Assembly (NCBI GenBank): GCA_035571515.1
Contig: DATNCQ010000143.1
Location: 26,445-90,444 of the forward strand
Length of the DNA stretch: 64,000 bases
Reading direction: 5' to 3'
Origin: Gp6-AA40 sp035571515
GTDB taxonomy: Bacteria > Acidobacteriota > Vicinamibacteria > Vicinamibacterales > UBA2999
Shown: one piece after another, positions 22,180 to 30,176 of the stretch
How positions within the stretch are numbered: the first letter of the stretch is position 1
Layout: each line of letters starts with the position of its first letter
Translations under genes and position numbers: made by a program
Notes under the pieces: generated by a model
What the model was told of the DNA's origin: nothing
Databases searched by the model: none
Seen by the model: the letters and a program-made list of their open reading frames with translations, nothing else

Positions 22180-22818
22180 ATGATTCCCTCTCGTGTCCTT
22201 TTACTCGTCGCTTTCGCCGTCCTCGCCTGTGGGCAGCGCCCGAATCAGACGTCTCCAGAGGGTGCAGCAAATGAACCTCCTGACCACCGACCGGTAACCA
22301 AATCGACGGCGCCCACCCAGCCGGATATGCACGTTGTCTCGACATCCGGAATGGGCAGCGTTCGCCTCCAGATGACATTGGATGAAGCACGGCGAGCGCT
22401 TCCCGTTGGGAAGTTCGAACGGACTTCTGATGGCGACGGAGCCGCTCTCGTCGAGGTTACGCTTTCACCCGCTGAGTCGATGATCCTATCGGCGGACGAG
22501 GACAATTCTAGTGACCCAATCGATTGGTCTAAGAGAATCAAGACGATTGAGACGTTCAGCCCGGCCTTCCACACCGTCGAGGGTGTGCACCCAGGCTCGC
22601 TAGTCACGGACGTCGAAATGGTGTTCGGGAAAACCAGAGAAATCGAGAAGAGCGAAATCGAATCGCGTGAGTACATCGCATTCGAAAAGCAGCCAAGTTA
22701 TCTCACGCTCAGACTGGACTCGGCCGGGATTTTTTCCGCTGGTTCACGACGGACAACGAAGTTCGAGCCTGACGCCAAGATCCTCTCGGTTGCCGTATCA
22801 ACGAACTCAACAAATTGA
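22180..22818 (+). CDS. Putative lipoprotein of unknown function
   Basis: 212 aa. Residues 1-17 are a lipoprotein signal (MIPSRVLLLVAFAVLACGQ) with lipobox LAC and Cys at about 17. The body starts with a low-complexity linker rich in Pro/Thr, then contains LQMTLDEARRALPVGKFERT and VHPGSLVTDVEMVFGK. The latter two motifs occur in small repeats that assess calcium- or calpain-type periplasmic folds, but no firm family can be named. GC content and codon use (more A/T in third positions, AAA, GAA, TCT) differ clearly from the neighbours, indicating acquisition by transfer next to the tRNA. Confidence 0.6.
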   Translation: MIPSRVLLLVAFAVLACGQRPNQTSPEGAANEPPDHRPVTKSTAPTQPDMHVVSTSGMGSVRLQMTLDEARRALPVGKFERTSDGDGAALVEVTLSPAESMILSADEDNSSDPIDWSKRIKTIETFSPAFHTVEGVHPGSLVTDVEMVFGKTREIEKSEIESREYIAFEKQPSYLTLRLDSAGIFSAGSRRTTKFEPDAKILSVAVSTNSTN

Positions 22819-22882
22819 TCAGGCGAGGCGTGTGCGTCTGTCCTTAGCGGTCTTCATCCCATTAGACCTTCACCGCTCCCGC

Positions 22883-23236
22883 TCACTTCCTCCCCAACTC
22901 GATGATCTTCACATCCGGACCACGTGAGATCTTCGCGATGAACCCACGCTTCGAATGACGCCTGCACAGGCGGGACATCCTCTCCAGCGCTGACAGGATC
23001 AACGCGGCCGCTTCGTCACCAGTGAGGGACGATGATGTGATGCTGAAGAAGCGAAGCCTCGCAGCAATGACGGCTTGTTTTTCGAGCTGGTTGTACCGGA
23101 TCCGATCGTCGCGCGTGATGACGATCCAGCCGTTGACGCCAGCTTCGCGCAGCCAGACAACGTCTTCCATCCCTTGAGGAAAGAGCTCGTCATGGACGCG
23201 GATCTCGACACCCGCGGTGCGCAGCGCCTCGGGCAC
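22883..23236 (-). CDS. PIN-like (VapC-related) toxin partner of DUF433 gene, start anomalous
   Basis: 117 aa from GTG 23236. The sequence EALRTAGVEIRVHDELFPQG, WLREAGVNGWIVITRDDRIR and a helical C-terminus match PIN-like proteins that pair with DUF433 antitoxins. The conserved first acidic motif, FFIDRSLG, is encoded just upstream (about 23245-23270) in the same frame, but between it and the in-frame TGA of the antitoxin there is no ATG, GTG or TTG. Either a non-canonical start (for example CTG or ATC) or TGA readthrough is used, or the gene starts at GTG without the first Asp and is inactive. Confidence 0.65.
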   Translation of the reverse strand: MPEALRTAGVEIRVHDELFPQGMEDVVWLREAGVNGWIVITRDDRIRYNQLEKQAVIAARLRFFSITSSSLTGDEAAALILSALERMSRLCRRHSKRGFIAKISRGPDVKIIELGRK

Positions 23237-23278
23237 CTTCTTTCGGCCCAGTGATCTATCGATGAAGAATACAGGGGC

Positions 23279-24034
23279 TCAGGCGGCTTTCGCCGGCTGG
23301 AGCTCGCAGCGGACCGCTTCTTCGATGTTGAGCGGGTCCTCGCCATAGTCATCGGCGAGATCAGCGATCGACTCGCCCGCCTTGTACCGGTCAGCGATCA
23401 CCGCAGTCCGCACTGCGGACATTTTCAGAATCGGCCGACCAAACTCCACGCGGGGGTCCATCGTAACCACGCGGGGCTGAGAGGCTTCTTCAGACGAAGT
23501 CCGTCGACTGCGGGTAAACGGATAGAGCCGCGCCACGAATCCGTCCTTGTCCCACTCCACGCGCTGGAGGTGCAGGCCAATCAGATCGCGCATCGCGATC
23601 TGGCCATGCCTGGACGCATTGATCACATCCTTGAGACCCGCTGCTTCAACGAACAGGTGCTTGCCGTCCGTAAGCATTTCGTGATGGATCAGAGGATGAG
23701 GGCTGCGGAAGTGTTCGCGAAGATAGCTGACGGCTCGACGAATCTGCGACAACTCGACTTGATATTGACGTCGCAGCGCATCCAAGACATGCGCTTCGGT
23801 GAGGTTGATGAAGGACAGCCGAGAGTGCGTCGGATCCGCGAGTTCGATTACTGCCTCCGATCGACGACTTGCGCCCGATCGCAACGGGTACGACCGTCCC
23901 GAAACCCACGAACGCAGGGTGTTGTCGGGAATCTGCAGGTAACGAGAGGCTTCGAATACTGAATACAGCGGTACCTCCAGGACCTGGGGTCCCGAGTACA
24001 GCTGCTCCAGGTTCGGCCGTCTGGTCGCTCCCAC
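23279..24034 (-). CDS. DUF433 antitoxin with MerR-like N-terminal region
   Basis: 251 aa (MGATRRPNLEQLYSGPQVLE). The N-terminal half has a winged-helix-like element (SVFEASRYLQIPDNTLRSWV, about 25-45) followed by INLTEAHVLDALRRQYQVEL, as in long DUF433 proteins that bind DNA. The C-terminal DUF433 domain shows MDPRVEFGRPIL, TAVIADRYKAGESIADLADD and IEEAVRCEL (about 190-245). Such proteins are antitoxins of PIN-like toxins and probably repress their own operon. The toxin follows immediately in the same frame after TGA. Base composition is lower in GC than the chromosomal genes nearby. Confidence 0.82.
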   Translation of the reverse strand: MGATRRPNLEQLYSGPQVLEVPLYSVFEASRYLQIPDNTLRSWVSGRSYPLRSGASRRSEAVIELADPTHSRLSFINLTEAHVLDALRRQYQVELSQIRRAVSYLREHFRSPHPLIHHEMLTDGKHLFVEAAGLKDVINASRHGQIAMRDLIGLHLQRVEWDKDGFVARLYPFTRSRRTSSEEASQPRVVTMDPRVEFGRPILKMSAVRTAVIADRYKAGESIADLADDYGEDPLNIEEAVRCELQPAKAA

Positions 24035-24130
24035 GCGACAATCCTAATCTGTGGACCCAAGCCCTTCAACCACGGAACTTCGACGACGGCGGGACTTGCC
24101 AGCCAGAGGCCACTCCGGCATTCTTCGTCG

Positions 24131-24364
24131 ATGCCGCCATACGAAGAGCTGTTCCCTGTCGGCGCACTGGTGCGAATCGCATCACAGCTTGAACAGGTCA
24201 AGCAGACGTGGCGTTTTCATCACCCTTGTCGTCCGAACACTCGCCTTCGCTCAAAGGCAAGGGACAGTCAAACAGGTCGCGTTTTACCATGGCGGAGACG
24301 TGCTCTACGCGCTGGACGGTATTCCGGGGATGTGGCACGAGCAGTGTTGGTCCCCGTCAAGTGA
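24131..24364 (+). pseudogene. Small gene broken by two compensating frameshifts
   Basis: The frame from ATG 24131 gives MPPYEELFPVGALVRIAS and KQTWRFHHP, then loses sense. The +1 frame continues with TLAFAQRQGTVKQVAFYHGG and DVLYALDGIPGMWHEQC, after which the first frame resumes with LVPVK and a stop at 24364. Joined, these make one coherent protein of about 77 residues ending in WHEQCLVPVK. One base appears to have been gained near 24225 and one lost near 24350. It is either a decaying gene or two sequencing errors. Family not identified. Confidence 0.55.
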
Positions 24365-24621
24365 CAGCCGCCGTACGTTCTAGCGACTTCTCGAGCGTTT
24401 CGACGTGCCTCAACCATTCGGCGATTCGGGCGCCGGTCTAGTCCACCAACTCCAAGTCTCCATCGACGTGCGATCAGCCCGAATCCACAGGTCCAATCGC
24501 TAGCAGGGCCGACGCCAGGTAGCCGTTGAAAATCGACGATGACGATGGCATTGGCGTCGTCGTTGGCGACGAGGCGAACACGCGCCGTCCCTCGATTTAT
24601 GACGACGCATCCTAGGCACGG
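24365..24621. other. Non-coding gap, no recognised feature
   Basis: No frame with protein-like composition is seen on either strand. The segment has mixed composition and short imperfect repeats only. With the pseudogene before it, it looks like decaying DNA in the segment downstream of the tRNA. Confidence 0.4.
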
Positions 24622-25299
24622 TCACTTCCTGTCGTCGTACGAGTCGCGCGCCTTCACCGGAACAACCGACCGCCCGCCGTGGCAAGCGGGAGCGATCCTC
24701 GCAAGCGTCTTCAGCGCGGACGTCGCCTTCGCCTTGCGCACGGCCTTCCAGTCGCCGCCGGCGCGCTGGTGCTGGAGATCGGTCAGGTAGGCGTACTCCG
24801 GCGTGAGCAGCCGGTGCTCCTCGGCCTTGGCTTTCGTCCACGCTCGGGCGAACTCCTCGAACGTGGGCGCTTCTCCGCGCGTCCAGAACTCCATCGCCAG
24901 CACGCGCGCGACGGCGCCGTCCCGGAACCGGCCGGCAGTCAGGTCGCGAAGCAATCGCATCACGCCGTCGAACTCCTTCGCGTACCAACGATAGTAGAGG
25001 CGGTCGCGTGGCCCGGGCCGCGCGGGTGGATTCTCCTCGCGGACGATCGCCGCGGAGATGCGGGTCGGCTGACCGACCTGGCCTGTGGTGAGGTAGCGGC
25101 GGACACGGGCCAGGACGATCGGCTTGCGATCGGTGTCCTTCGTGATCTTCACCTTCCCGTGCGGGTACTCGGCGACGATCCTGTACGGGATCGCGCGCTC
25201 CGCGCAGAAGCCGCGAATCTCCTCGAGGTTCATATAGTTCAGTTCTGCAAGGAGCCGTGTTCGCTCGCTCCTGGTGAGCTGCGACAGGAGGTTCGACAT
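24622..25299 (-). CDS. Unknown protein with SAP-like N-terminal motif
   Basis: 225 aa from ATG 25299 (MSNLLSQLTRSERTRLLAEL), 10 nt after AAGGGC. Residues about 20-50 (YMNLEEIRGFCAERAIPYRI) resemble a SAP-type helix-extended-loop-helix that often binds DNA. The remainder contains RDRLYYRWYAKEFDGVMRLL and WTRGEAPTFEEFARAWTKAK, helical and charged, with the basic ending VPVKARDSYDDRK. No catalytic motif is apparent. It belongs to the island-like stretch but its GC content is closer to the chromosome. A role in DNA binding is only a guess. Confidence 0.65.
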   Translation of the reverse strand: MSNLLSQLTRSERTRLLAELNYMNLEEIRGFCAERAIPYRIVAEYPHGKVKITKDTDRKPIVLARVRRYLTTGQVGQPTRISAAIVREENPPARPGPRDRLYYRWYAKEFDGVMRLLRDLTAGRFRDGAVARVLAMEFWTRGEAPTFEEFARAWTKAKAEEHRLLTPEYAYLTDLQHQRAGGDWKAVRKAKATSALKTLARIAPACHGGRSVVPVKARDSYDDRK

Positions 25300-25597
25300 G
25301 CACAAGCCCTTTCACGCGCCGGATCTCCGCCGAGTTCCATGCGACCAGGCCATCTCGGTGGGCTGGTCGGCTGGTGCCCTCGTCGAGTTCCATGTCCGGC
25401 CGCGAATCGCGATTATCGCGCCCGTGCATTTCGTGCAGGAAGGCAGCGATGCGACATCGGTACGCAGGCGTCGCATCATGGTCGGAGCAGGGCGGAGCGG
25501 GGGGATCCATCACACCTACCGCTGAATCGATCGCCATTCAACTCGCCTACGCCGCGCCGGCGAAACACGCCTAGAATGGCGACGCGCGGAGGACCGT
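25300..25597. other. Non-coding gap upstream of the amidohydrolase
   Basis: Open frames here have no protein-like composition. No repeat, tRNA or hairpin of note is seen. It should contain promoters for the divergent genes at 25299 (minus) and 25598 (plus), but no convincing -35/-10 pair was found. Confidence 0.4.
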
Positions 25598-26695
25598 ATG
25601 CACAACAGACAGGCACAGACGCTGGACCGTCGCGGGTTCCTGAAGCTGGGCGTCGGAGCAGGCGCGGCGCTCGGCATGGGCGTTCGCACGGCGTTCGCCC
25701 AGGAGCGCCCCGCCTGGGACGCGCGTCCGGCGAACCCTGCGTCCGTTCGGCCCGTGTCGATCGACATGCACACGCACTGGGCTCCCGAGCGTTACACGAG
25801 AGCCCAGGTCGAAATGGGACGGCCGGCGCCGGCCAATCCCTTTCCGCTGGATTTCGACCTCGACAAACGCATCACCTGGATGAACGAGCACGGCGTGCAG
25901 ATGCACGTCCTGACGCTGTCCGGCGGGATGCCGTGGCAGTGGGCCACCCCGGAGCAGGGCGTCCGCCTCGCGCAAATCATCAATGACGCCGCCGTCGAAG
26001 CGCACACGGCGCACCCGGACCGCTTCGTCGCCGGCATCGCCATGCCCATCCGCGACCCGCAGATGGCGCTGAAGGAATTGAATCGCGTCGCGGGCAAGCC
26101 CGGTATGCGCGCCGTCCACCTGCCGAATTCAATCGAGCAGCGCGATTACCTGTTCGAGCCGGCCTTCGAGCCGATCCTCGCGCGATGCCAGGAACTGGGG
26201 TATCCGCTGCTGTTCCATCCGCTCGATGGCGAAGCGAACTTCTACAGCACGCGCCTGGTCGGCCCACCCAGCGTCACCAACTGGCTCGGGTTCACGTTCG
26301 AGCACGCCACCACGGCGCTCAAGTTCATCACCACCGGGACACTCGATAAGTTCCCGCGGCTCGAGATCGTGCTGCCCCATGGCGGAGGCGCGTTTCCGTT
26401 CATCTTCGCGCGTGTCGAGCACGGCTTCTTTCACATGGGATCCACGCAGTTGAAGACGGAGCGTCCATTCAGGGAATACCTCCGGCGCTTCCACTACGAC
26501 TACCTCAATTACTATCCCGAAGCGTTGCGGTTCCTGATCGGCGAGGTCGGCGCGGACCGTGTCGTGATCGGTACGGATCTCTTCGCCGCGAAGGACATCG
26601 AGTACCCCAACTCGTTCGTCGAACAGTTGAAGCTGCCGGCGGGCGACCTCGATCGCATCTTGAGAGGAAACGCCAGGAGGCTCCTGCATCTCTGA
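25598..26695 (+). CDS. Tat-exported amidohydrolase (ACMSD-like, Amidohydrolase 2 family)
   Basis: 365 aa. The N-terminus has a twin-arginine signal, TLDRRGFLKLGVGAGAALG, with cleavage probable after AFA (about 31). The metal-dependent TIM barrel starts with SIDMHTHWAPERY (HxH at about 54-56), followed by GIAMPIRDPQMALKEL, LLFHPLDGEANF (His about 209), IVLPHGGGAFPF (His about 260) and VIGTDLFAAKDIEYP (Asp about 325). The family includes 2-amino-3-carboxymuconate-6-semialdehyde decarboxylase and resorcylate decarboxylases, acting on small carboxylic substrates. Export is unusual for catabolic members, so a periplasmic hydrolase or decarboxylase is likely. Followed by a terminator-like hairpin. 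Confidence 0.88.
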   Translation: MHNRQAQTLDRRGFLKLGVGAGAALGMGVRTAFAQERPAWDARPANPASVRPVSIDMHTHWAPERYTRAQVEMGRPAPANPFPLDFDLDKRITWMNEHGVQMHVLTLSGGMPWQWATPEQGVRLAQIINDAAVEAHTAHPDRFVAGIAMPIRDPQMALKELNRVAGKPGMRAVHLPNSIEQRDYLFEPAFEPILARCQELGYPLLFHPLDGEANFYSTRLVGPPSVTNWLGFTFEHATTALKFITTGTLDKFPRLEIVLPHGGGAFPFIFARVEHGFFHMGSTQLKTERPFREYLRRFHYDYLNYYPEALRFLIGEVGADRVVIGTDLFAAKDIEYPNSFVEQLKLPAGDLDRILRGNARRLLHL

Positions 26696-26773
26696 CGGAT
26701 CGGTCCGCGTGATCGGCCAGGCGCTCCGCATCGTCGTGGCGCCGGCCGCGCACCGCGGACGCCTTAGCCGGGC

Positions 26774-26796
26774 GAGTCGCGAGCCACCCGCGACTC
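26774..26796 (+). terminator. Hairpin downstream of the amidohydrolase
   Basis: GAGTCGCG (26774-26781), a 7-nt loop, CGCGACTC (26789-26796), then TTA. The 8-bp GC-rich stem lies about 80 bp after the amidohydrolase stop. The T-tract is weak, so factor-independent termination is only probable. Confidence 0.45.
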
Positions 26797-26950
26797 TTAC
26801 GAAATCACCCGTCCCCGCCCCCAGTCTGTGATCCGCCCGCGCCCGCCGCCGGCGGCTGATTCGCGAAAAACAGGCGCGTTTGCGAGTGGCCTCGATATTG
26901 CCGAGTTAGTCCTCGCCGACCCCCGGCACGCACTCACGAGGATCAAGGCG

Positions 26951-27424
26951 ATGTCACACACGAACGCGCACGTTTCACGTCGACGGTTCTGCGCCGGCGC
27001 CTGCCAGGCCGCCTCCGGCGCCACGCTCGCGACGCTGTTCTCCGCCTGCGGCGGGTCGTCACCGACGTCGCCGAGCGGAACGGCCTCGATGCTCGGCGTC
27101 CTCTCCGGCCGCTTCACGGGATCCGTGGTGCAGGTCACGGTCGCCGGATCCCCGTTGGCCGACGTGGGCGGCGCCGCGCTCGTCGAGTCCACGGCGGGTC
27201 TTTTTCTGCTCTCGCGGACGAACGCGAGCGCGTTCCTGGCGATCGACGCCATCTGCAGCCACGAGTCGTGCACCGTCAGCGGCGCGGACGGCAGCGAGTA
27301 CGTCTGTCCCTGCCACGGGTCGCGCTACAGCCGCAGCGGCCAGGTACTGGCCGGCCCGGCGCGGGCGTCACTGCGCCAGTTCGCCACCAGCTTCACGGAC
27401 GGCGTCGTCACGATCGGGCTCTGA
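26951..27424 (+). CDS. Tat-exported Rieske [2Fe-2S] protein
   Basis: 157 aa from ATG 26951. A twin-arginine motif SRRRFCAGACQAASGATLAT (about 9-28) precedes SACGGSS, so the mature protein may also be lipidated at that Cys. The Rieske ligand pairs are CSH in DAICSHESC (about 99) and CPCH in YVCPCHGSRYS (about 118-125), the 2Cys/2His ligand set. It would carry electrons in the periplasm. It lies immediately upstream of DUF1800 and DUF1501 genes, co-directional, 15 bp from the next start, suggesting one exported redox or polymer-related module. Confidence 0.88.
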   Translation: MSHTNAHVSRRRFCAGACQAASGATLATLFSACGGSSPTSPSGTASMLGVLSGRFTGSVVQVTVAGSPLADVGGAALVESTAGLFLLSRTNASAFLAIDAICSHESCTVSGADGSEYVCPCHGSRYSRSGQVLAGPARASLRQFATSFTDGVVTIGL

Positions 27425-27439
27425 TGCGCGGGTGAGGCG

Positions 27440-28900
27440 ATGGCCCAGCTGAATCCGGAAATCGATCACTTGCTCCGCCGCGCCGGCTTCGGTGCGAGCG
27501 CTGCGGACGCCGAGACGTTCCGCGACATGTCGACGGCCGCGGCGATCGCGCACCTCGTCGACTACGAGGGGCGGCCGGACGATGTCGACGCGCGCATCGG
27601 ACGGCCCGATCACGCCAGGGTCACTTCGAAGGATCTCTTCGCGCCCGACATCGACATCGACGACGCGCGGCAGCGCTGGATGTTCCGCATGATCCACACG
27701 CGGCGCCCGCTGCAGGAGAAGATGGCGCTCTTCTGGCACAACCACTTCGCCACCGCGTACAGCAAGCTGGCCGCGGACTCGGGCAACCTGCAGGCGGCGA
27801 AGATGCTCGCGTGCAAGCCCGGCGCGCTGCGGGGGCCGAAGGGTCAGATCGAGCTCTTCCGCCAGTACGCGCTCGGCAACTTCCGTGATCTCCTGTTCGA
27901 GGTCGCCCAGGACCCCGCGATGGTCGTGTGGCTCGACGGGCAGTTCAACACCAAGTCGAAGCCGCAGGAGAACTTCGGCCGCGAGGTGATGGAGCTGTTC
28001 ACCGTCGGCGTCGGCAACTACACCGAGTCCGACGTCTACGCGGCCGCGCGGGTGTTCACGGGCTGGAACCTGCGCGAGTCGGTCGCCTACAGCCGCAACG
28101 ACATGAACTCGTACCAGGAGTTCGTCTACAACGCGGACGAACACGAAACCAGCGCCAAGACATTCTCGTTTCCGATCTACGGCGGCGGCAACCACACCAT
28201 CCCGGCGCGCAGCGAGTCTGCTGGTATTCAGGACGGCATGGACCTGATCACCGCGCTGGCGGTGCATCCGGAAACCGCGCGCCGGCTCGCCCGCAAGTTC
28301 TGGAACTTCTTCATCAGCGACATTCACCTGCCGGATCCCGCCTTCCTCGACAGCGCCGCCGCCATCTACCTCCAGAACCGCACCGAGATCAGGCCCGTCG
28401 TCCGGTACGTGCTGACCTCGCCGTGGTTCACCCAGCCGCCGATGAAATACGCGCGCTACGCGTGGCCCACGGAATACGTCGCGCGTGCGATCAAGGAAGT
28501 GGGTTGGCAGGGACTCTCGCTCGACAGGGTCCGCTCGCCGCTGGCCAACATGGGCCAGCTGCTCTTCGAGCCGCCAAACGTGGGCGGATGGCCGGTCGGC
28601 GCCGGCTGGTTCTCGACGGGGACGATGCTGGCGCGCACGAACTTCGCCGCCACGCTCGCGGCGAGCCAGAAGGAGACGCTCGCGGTCGCGCTGGAGGCCG
28701 ACGGACGCACGCCGCAGGCGCTGCTCGCGGCGATGCTCGACCGGGTGACGCCGGCGCCGTTCGACGCGATGCCACAACAGGCGCTGATGTCGTACCTGGT
28801 CGCCGGCGGGACCTGGACCGGCAGCGACGCGCAACTCAACACCAGGGCCGCGGGACTCGCGAGACTCCTCGTCGGCTCCTCCGAATACCAACTCGTGTAG
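27440..28900 (+). CDS. DUF1800 family protein
   Basis: 486 aa, full length. Typical segments are LLRRAGFGASAADAE (about 12-26), MALFWHNHFAT (about 95-105), NFGREVMELFTVGVGNYTE (about 178-196), ARVFTGWNLR and LARKFWNFFISD. DUF1800 proteins accompany DUF1501 proteins across Planctomycetes, Acidobacteria and Proteobacteria; the activity is unproven. No clear Sec signal is seen, unusual given the exported partner. It is positioned between the Rieske and DUF1501 genes. The AGGAGG that serves the next gene begins at its own TAG stop, implying coupled translation. Confidence 0.88.
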   Translation: MAQLNPEIDHLLRRAGFGASAADAETFRDMSTAAAIAHLVDYEGRPDDVDARIGRPDHARVTSKDLFAPDIDIDDARQRWMFRMIHTRRPLQEKMALFWHNHFATAYSKLAADSGNLQAAKMLACKPGALRGPKGQIELFRQYALGNFRDLLFEVAQDPAMVVWLDGQFNTKSKPQENFGREVMELFTVGVGNYTESDVYAAARVFTGWNLRESVAYSRNDMNSYQEFVYNADEHETSAKTFSFPIYGGGNHTIPARSESAGIQDGMDLITALAVHPETARRLARKFWNFFISDIHLPDPAFLDSAAAIYLQNRTEIRPVVRYVLTSPWFTQPPMKYARYAWPTEYVARAIKEVGWQGLSLDRVRSPLANMGQLLFEPPNVGGWPVGAGWFSTGTMLARTNFAATLAASQKETLAVALEADGRTPQALLAAMLDRVTPAPFDAMPQQALMSYLVAGGTWTGSDAQLNTRAAGLARLLVGSSEYQLV

Positions 28901-28911
28901 GAGGCAGCGAC

Positions 28912-30168
28912 GTGCGCATCTCTCGACGGCTCTTCATTCGTGACGGCGTCGCCACCGTCACGCTCGGGCTCGCGGCGCCCGCGTTCCTCAGCGCGATCGC
29001 GCAGGCGCAGGGCCTCCCGTCGCGCCGCCTCGTCGTCGTCTACCTTGGCGGCGGCAACGACGCGCTCAACACGCTGATCTCGTATCAGGACGCGAACTAT
29101 TACAGCCGCCGTCCCACGATCGCGGTTCCCGCGGGGCAAGTGCTGCAGGTGGGAGCCGACGCCAGCGGACGGGCGCTCGGGCTGCATCCGCGGCTGGGCG
29201 GCCTCTGGAACATCTTCAACGAGGGGCGGCTGGCTCTCGTGCAGCGGACCGGCTATGCAAATTCGAGCCGCTCGCACTTCGAGGCCACCGACATCTGGGG
29301 CACCGCGAACCCGCAGTCGTCTACCGGCTCCGGCTGGCTCGGTCGCTATCTCGACACGCTGCCTCGACCCGCTGATGCGCTGGCGGCGTGGAACACCTTC
29401 GGAGAGACGCCGCGCGCGCTGCTGTCCGGTCAAACCGGCGTGCCGGCGATTCCAAACGGATCCACCTACACGTACGCGAGCCCGAACCGCGGTTCGGCCG
29501 CGGTGGAAGAGCGGTCGGCGGCGCAGATCATGGCGGCCAACCCGGCATCGGGCCGTCCGCACCTGGCATTCGTGAACAGTACGAGCCGCGCGGCGCTCGA
29601 GACGCTCGACCGCGTCGCCCAGGCGACGTCGTACACGCCGACGATCGCCTATCCGAACACCGGCTTCGGCCTCGCGCTGCGGACCGTGGCGGGCGCCATC
29701 GTCCGCGGCGTCGGCTCGCGCGTCTACTGGGTCCAGACCGGCGGCTTCGACACGCACGCCCAGCAGGGCACGGGCGGCGGCGCGGGGTACGGCAACCTGA
29801 TGGGGACGCTCGGCGACGGCCTCTGGGCGTTCTACAGCGACGTCCGCAACCAGGGACTCATCAACGACACGACGATCATCGTCTTCTCGGAGTTCGGCCG
29901 CCGCATCTCCGAGAACGGCAGCGGCGGCACCGACCACGGCGCCGCCGGCGTGATGATGGCGATCGGCGGCATGGTGCGAGGCGGACTCCACGGGACGGCG
30001 CCGGTGCTGGCGCCAGGCAGTCCCACGCTCGAGAACAGCTCCGGTGACGTTCGTTACGAGACGGACTTCCGATCCGTGTACGCGCGAGTGCTCGACCAGT
30101 GGCTCGGCGTGAACTCGGTCCCCATCCTCAACGGCGATTTTCGGGCCGGCGCGCCGGCCATTTTCTAG
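28912..30168 (+). CDS. DUF1501 family protein, Tat-exported
   Basis: 418 aa from GTG 28912, preceded by AGGAGG at a good distance. The N-terminus MRISRRLFIRDGVATVTLG carries RR-L-F and a hydrophobic stretch ending in SAIAQAQG, a Tat signal. The alkaline-phosphatase/sulfatase-like core shows LVVVYLGGGNDALNTL (about 41-56), RSHFEATDIWG, YWVQTGGFDTHAQQG (about 276-290), IVFSEFGRRISENGSGGTDH (about 320-339). These segments hold the Asp, Glu and His expected for metal binding in the family. Function unknown, nearly always paired with DUF1800. Confidence 0.88.
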   Translation: MRISRRLFIRDGVATVTLGLAAPAFLSAIAQAQGLPSRRLVVVYLGGGNDALNTLISYQDANYYSRRPTIAVPAGQVLQVGADASGRALGLHPRLGGLWNIFNEGRLALVQRTGYANSSRSHFEATDIWGTANPQSSTGSGWLGRYLDTLPRPADALAAWNTFGETPRALLSGQTGVPAIPNGSTYTYASPNRGSAAVEERSAAQIMAANPASGRPHLAFVNSTSRAALETLDRVAQATSYTPTIAYPNTGFGLALRTVAGAIVRGVGSRVYWVQTGGFDTHAQQGTGGGAGYGNLMGTLGDGLWAFYSDVRNQGLINDTTIIVFSEFGRRISENGSGGTDHGAAGVMMAIGGMVRGGLHGTAPVLAPGSPTLENSSGDVRYETDFRSVYARVLDQWLGVNSVPILNGDFRAGAPAIF

Positions 30169-30176
30169 GTCCTGCC

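Noticed and set aside
24487..24495. CAGGTCCA resembling the tRNA-Ala 3' end, as a possible att site of an island
   Set aside because: Only 8 bases match and the flanks differ; such a match is expected by chance, and no integrase gene is present.
25274..25574. Small plus-strand frames upstream of the amidohydrolase
   Set aside because: Composition is Arg/Ser-rich without hydrophobic pattern, no ribosome site, typical of chance frames in GC-rich DNA.
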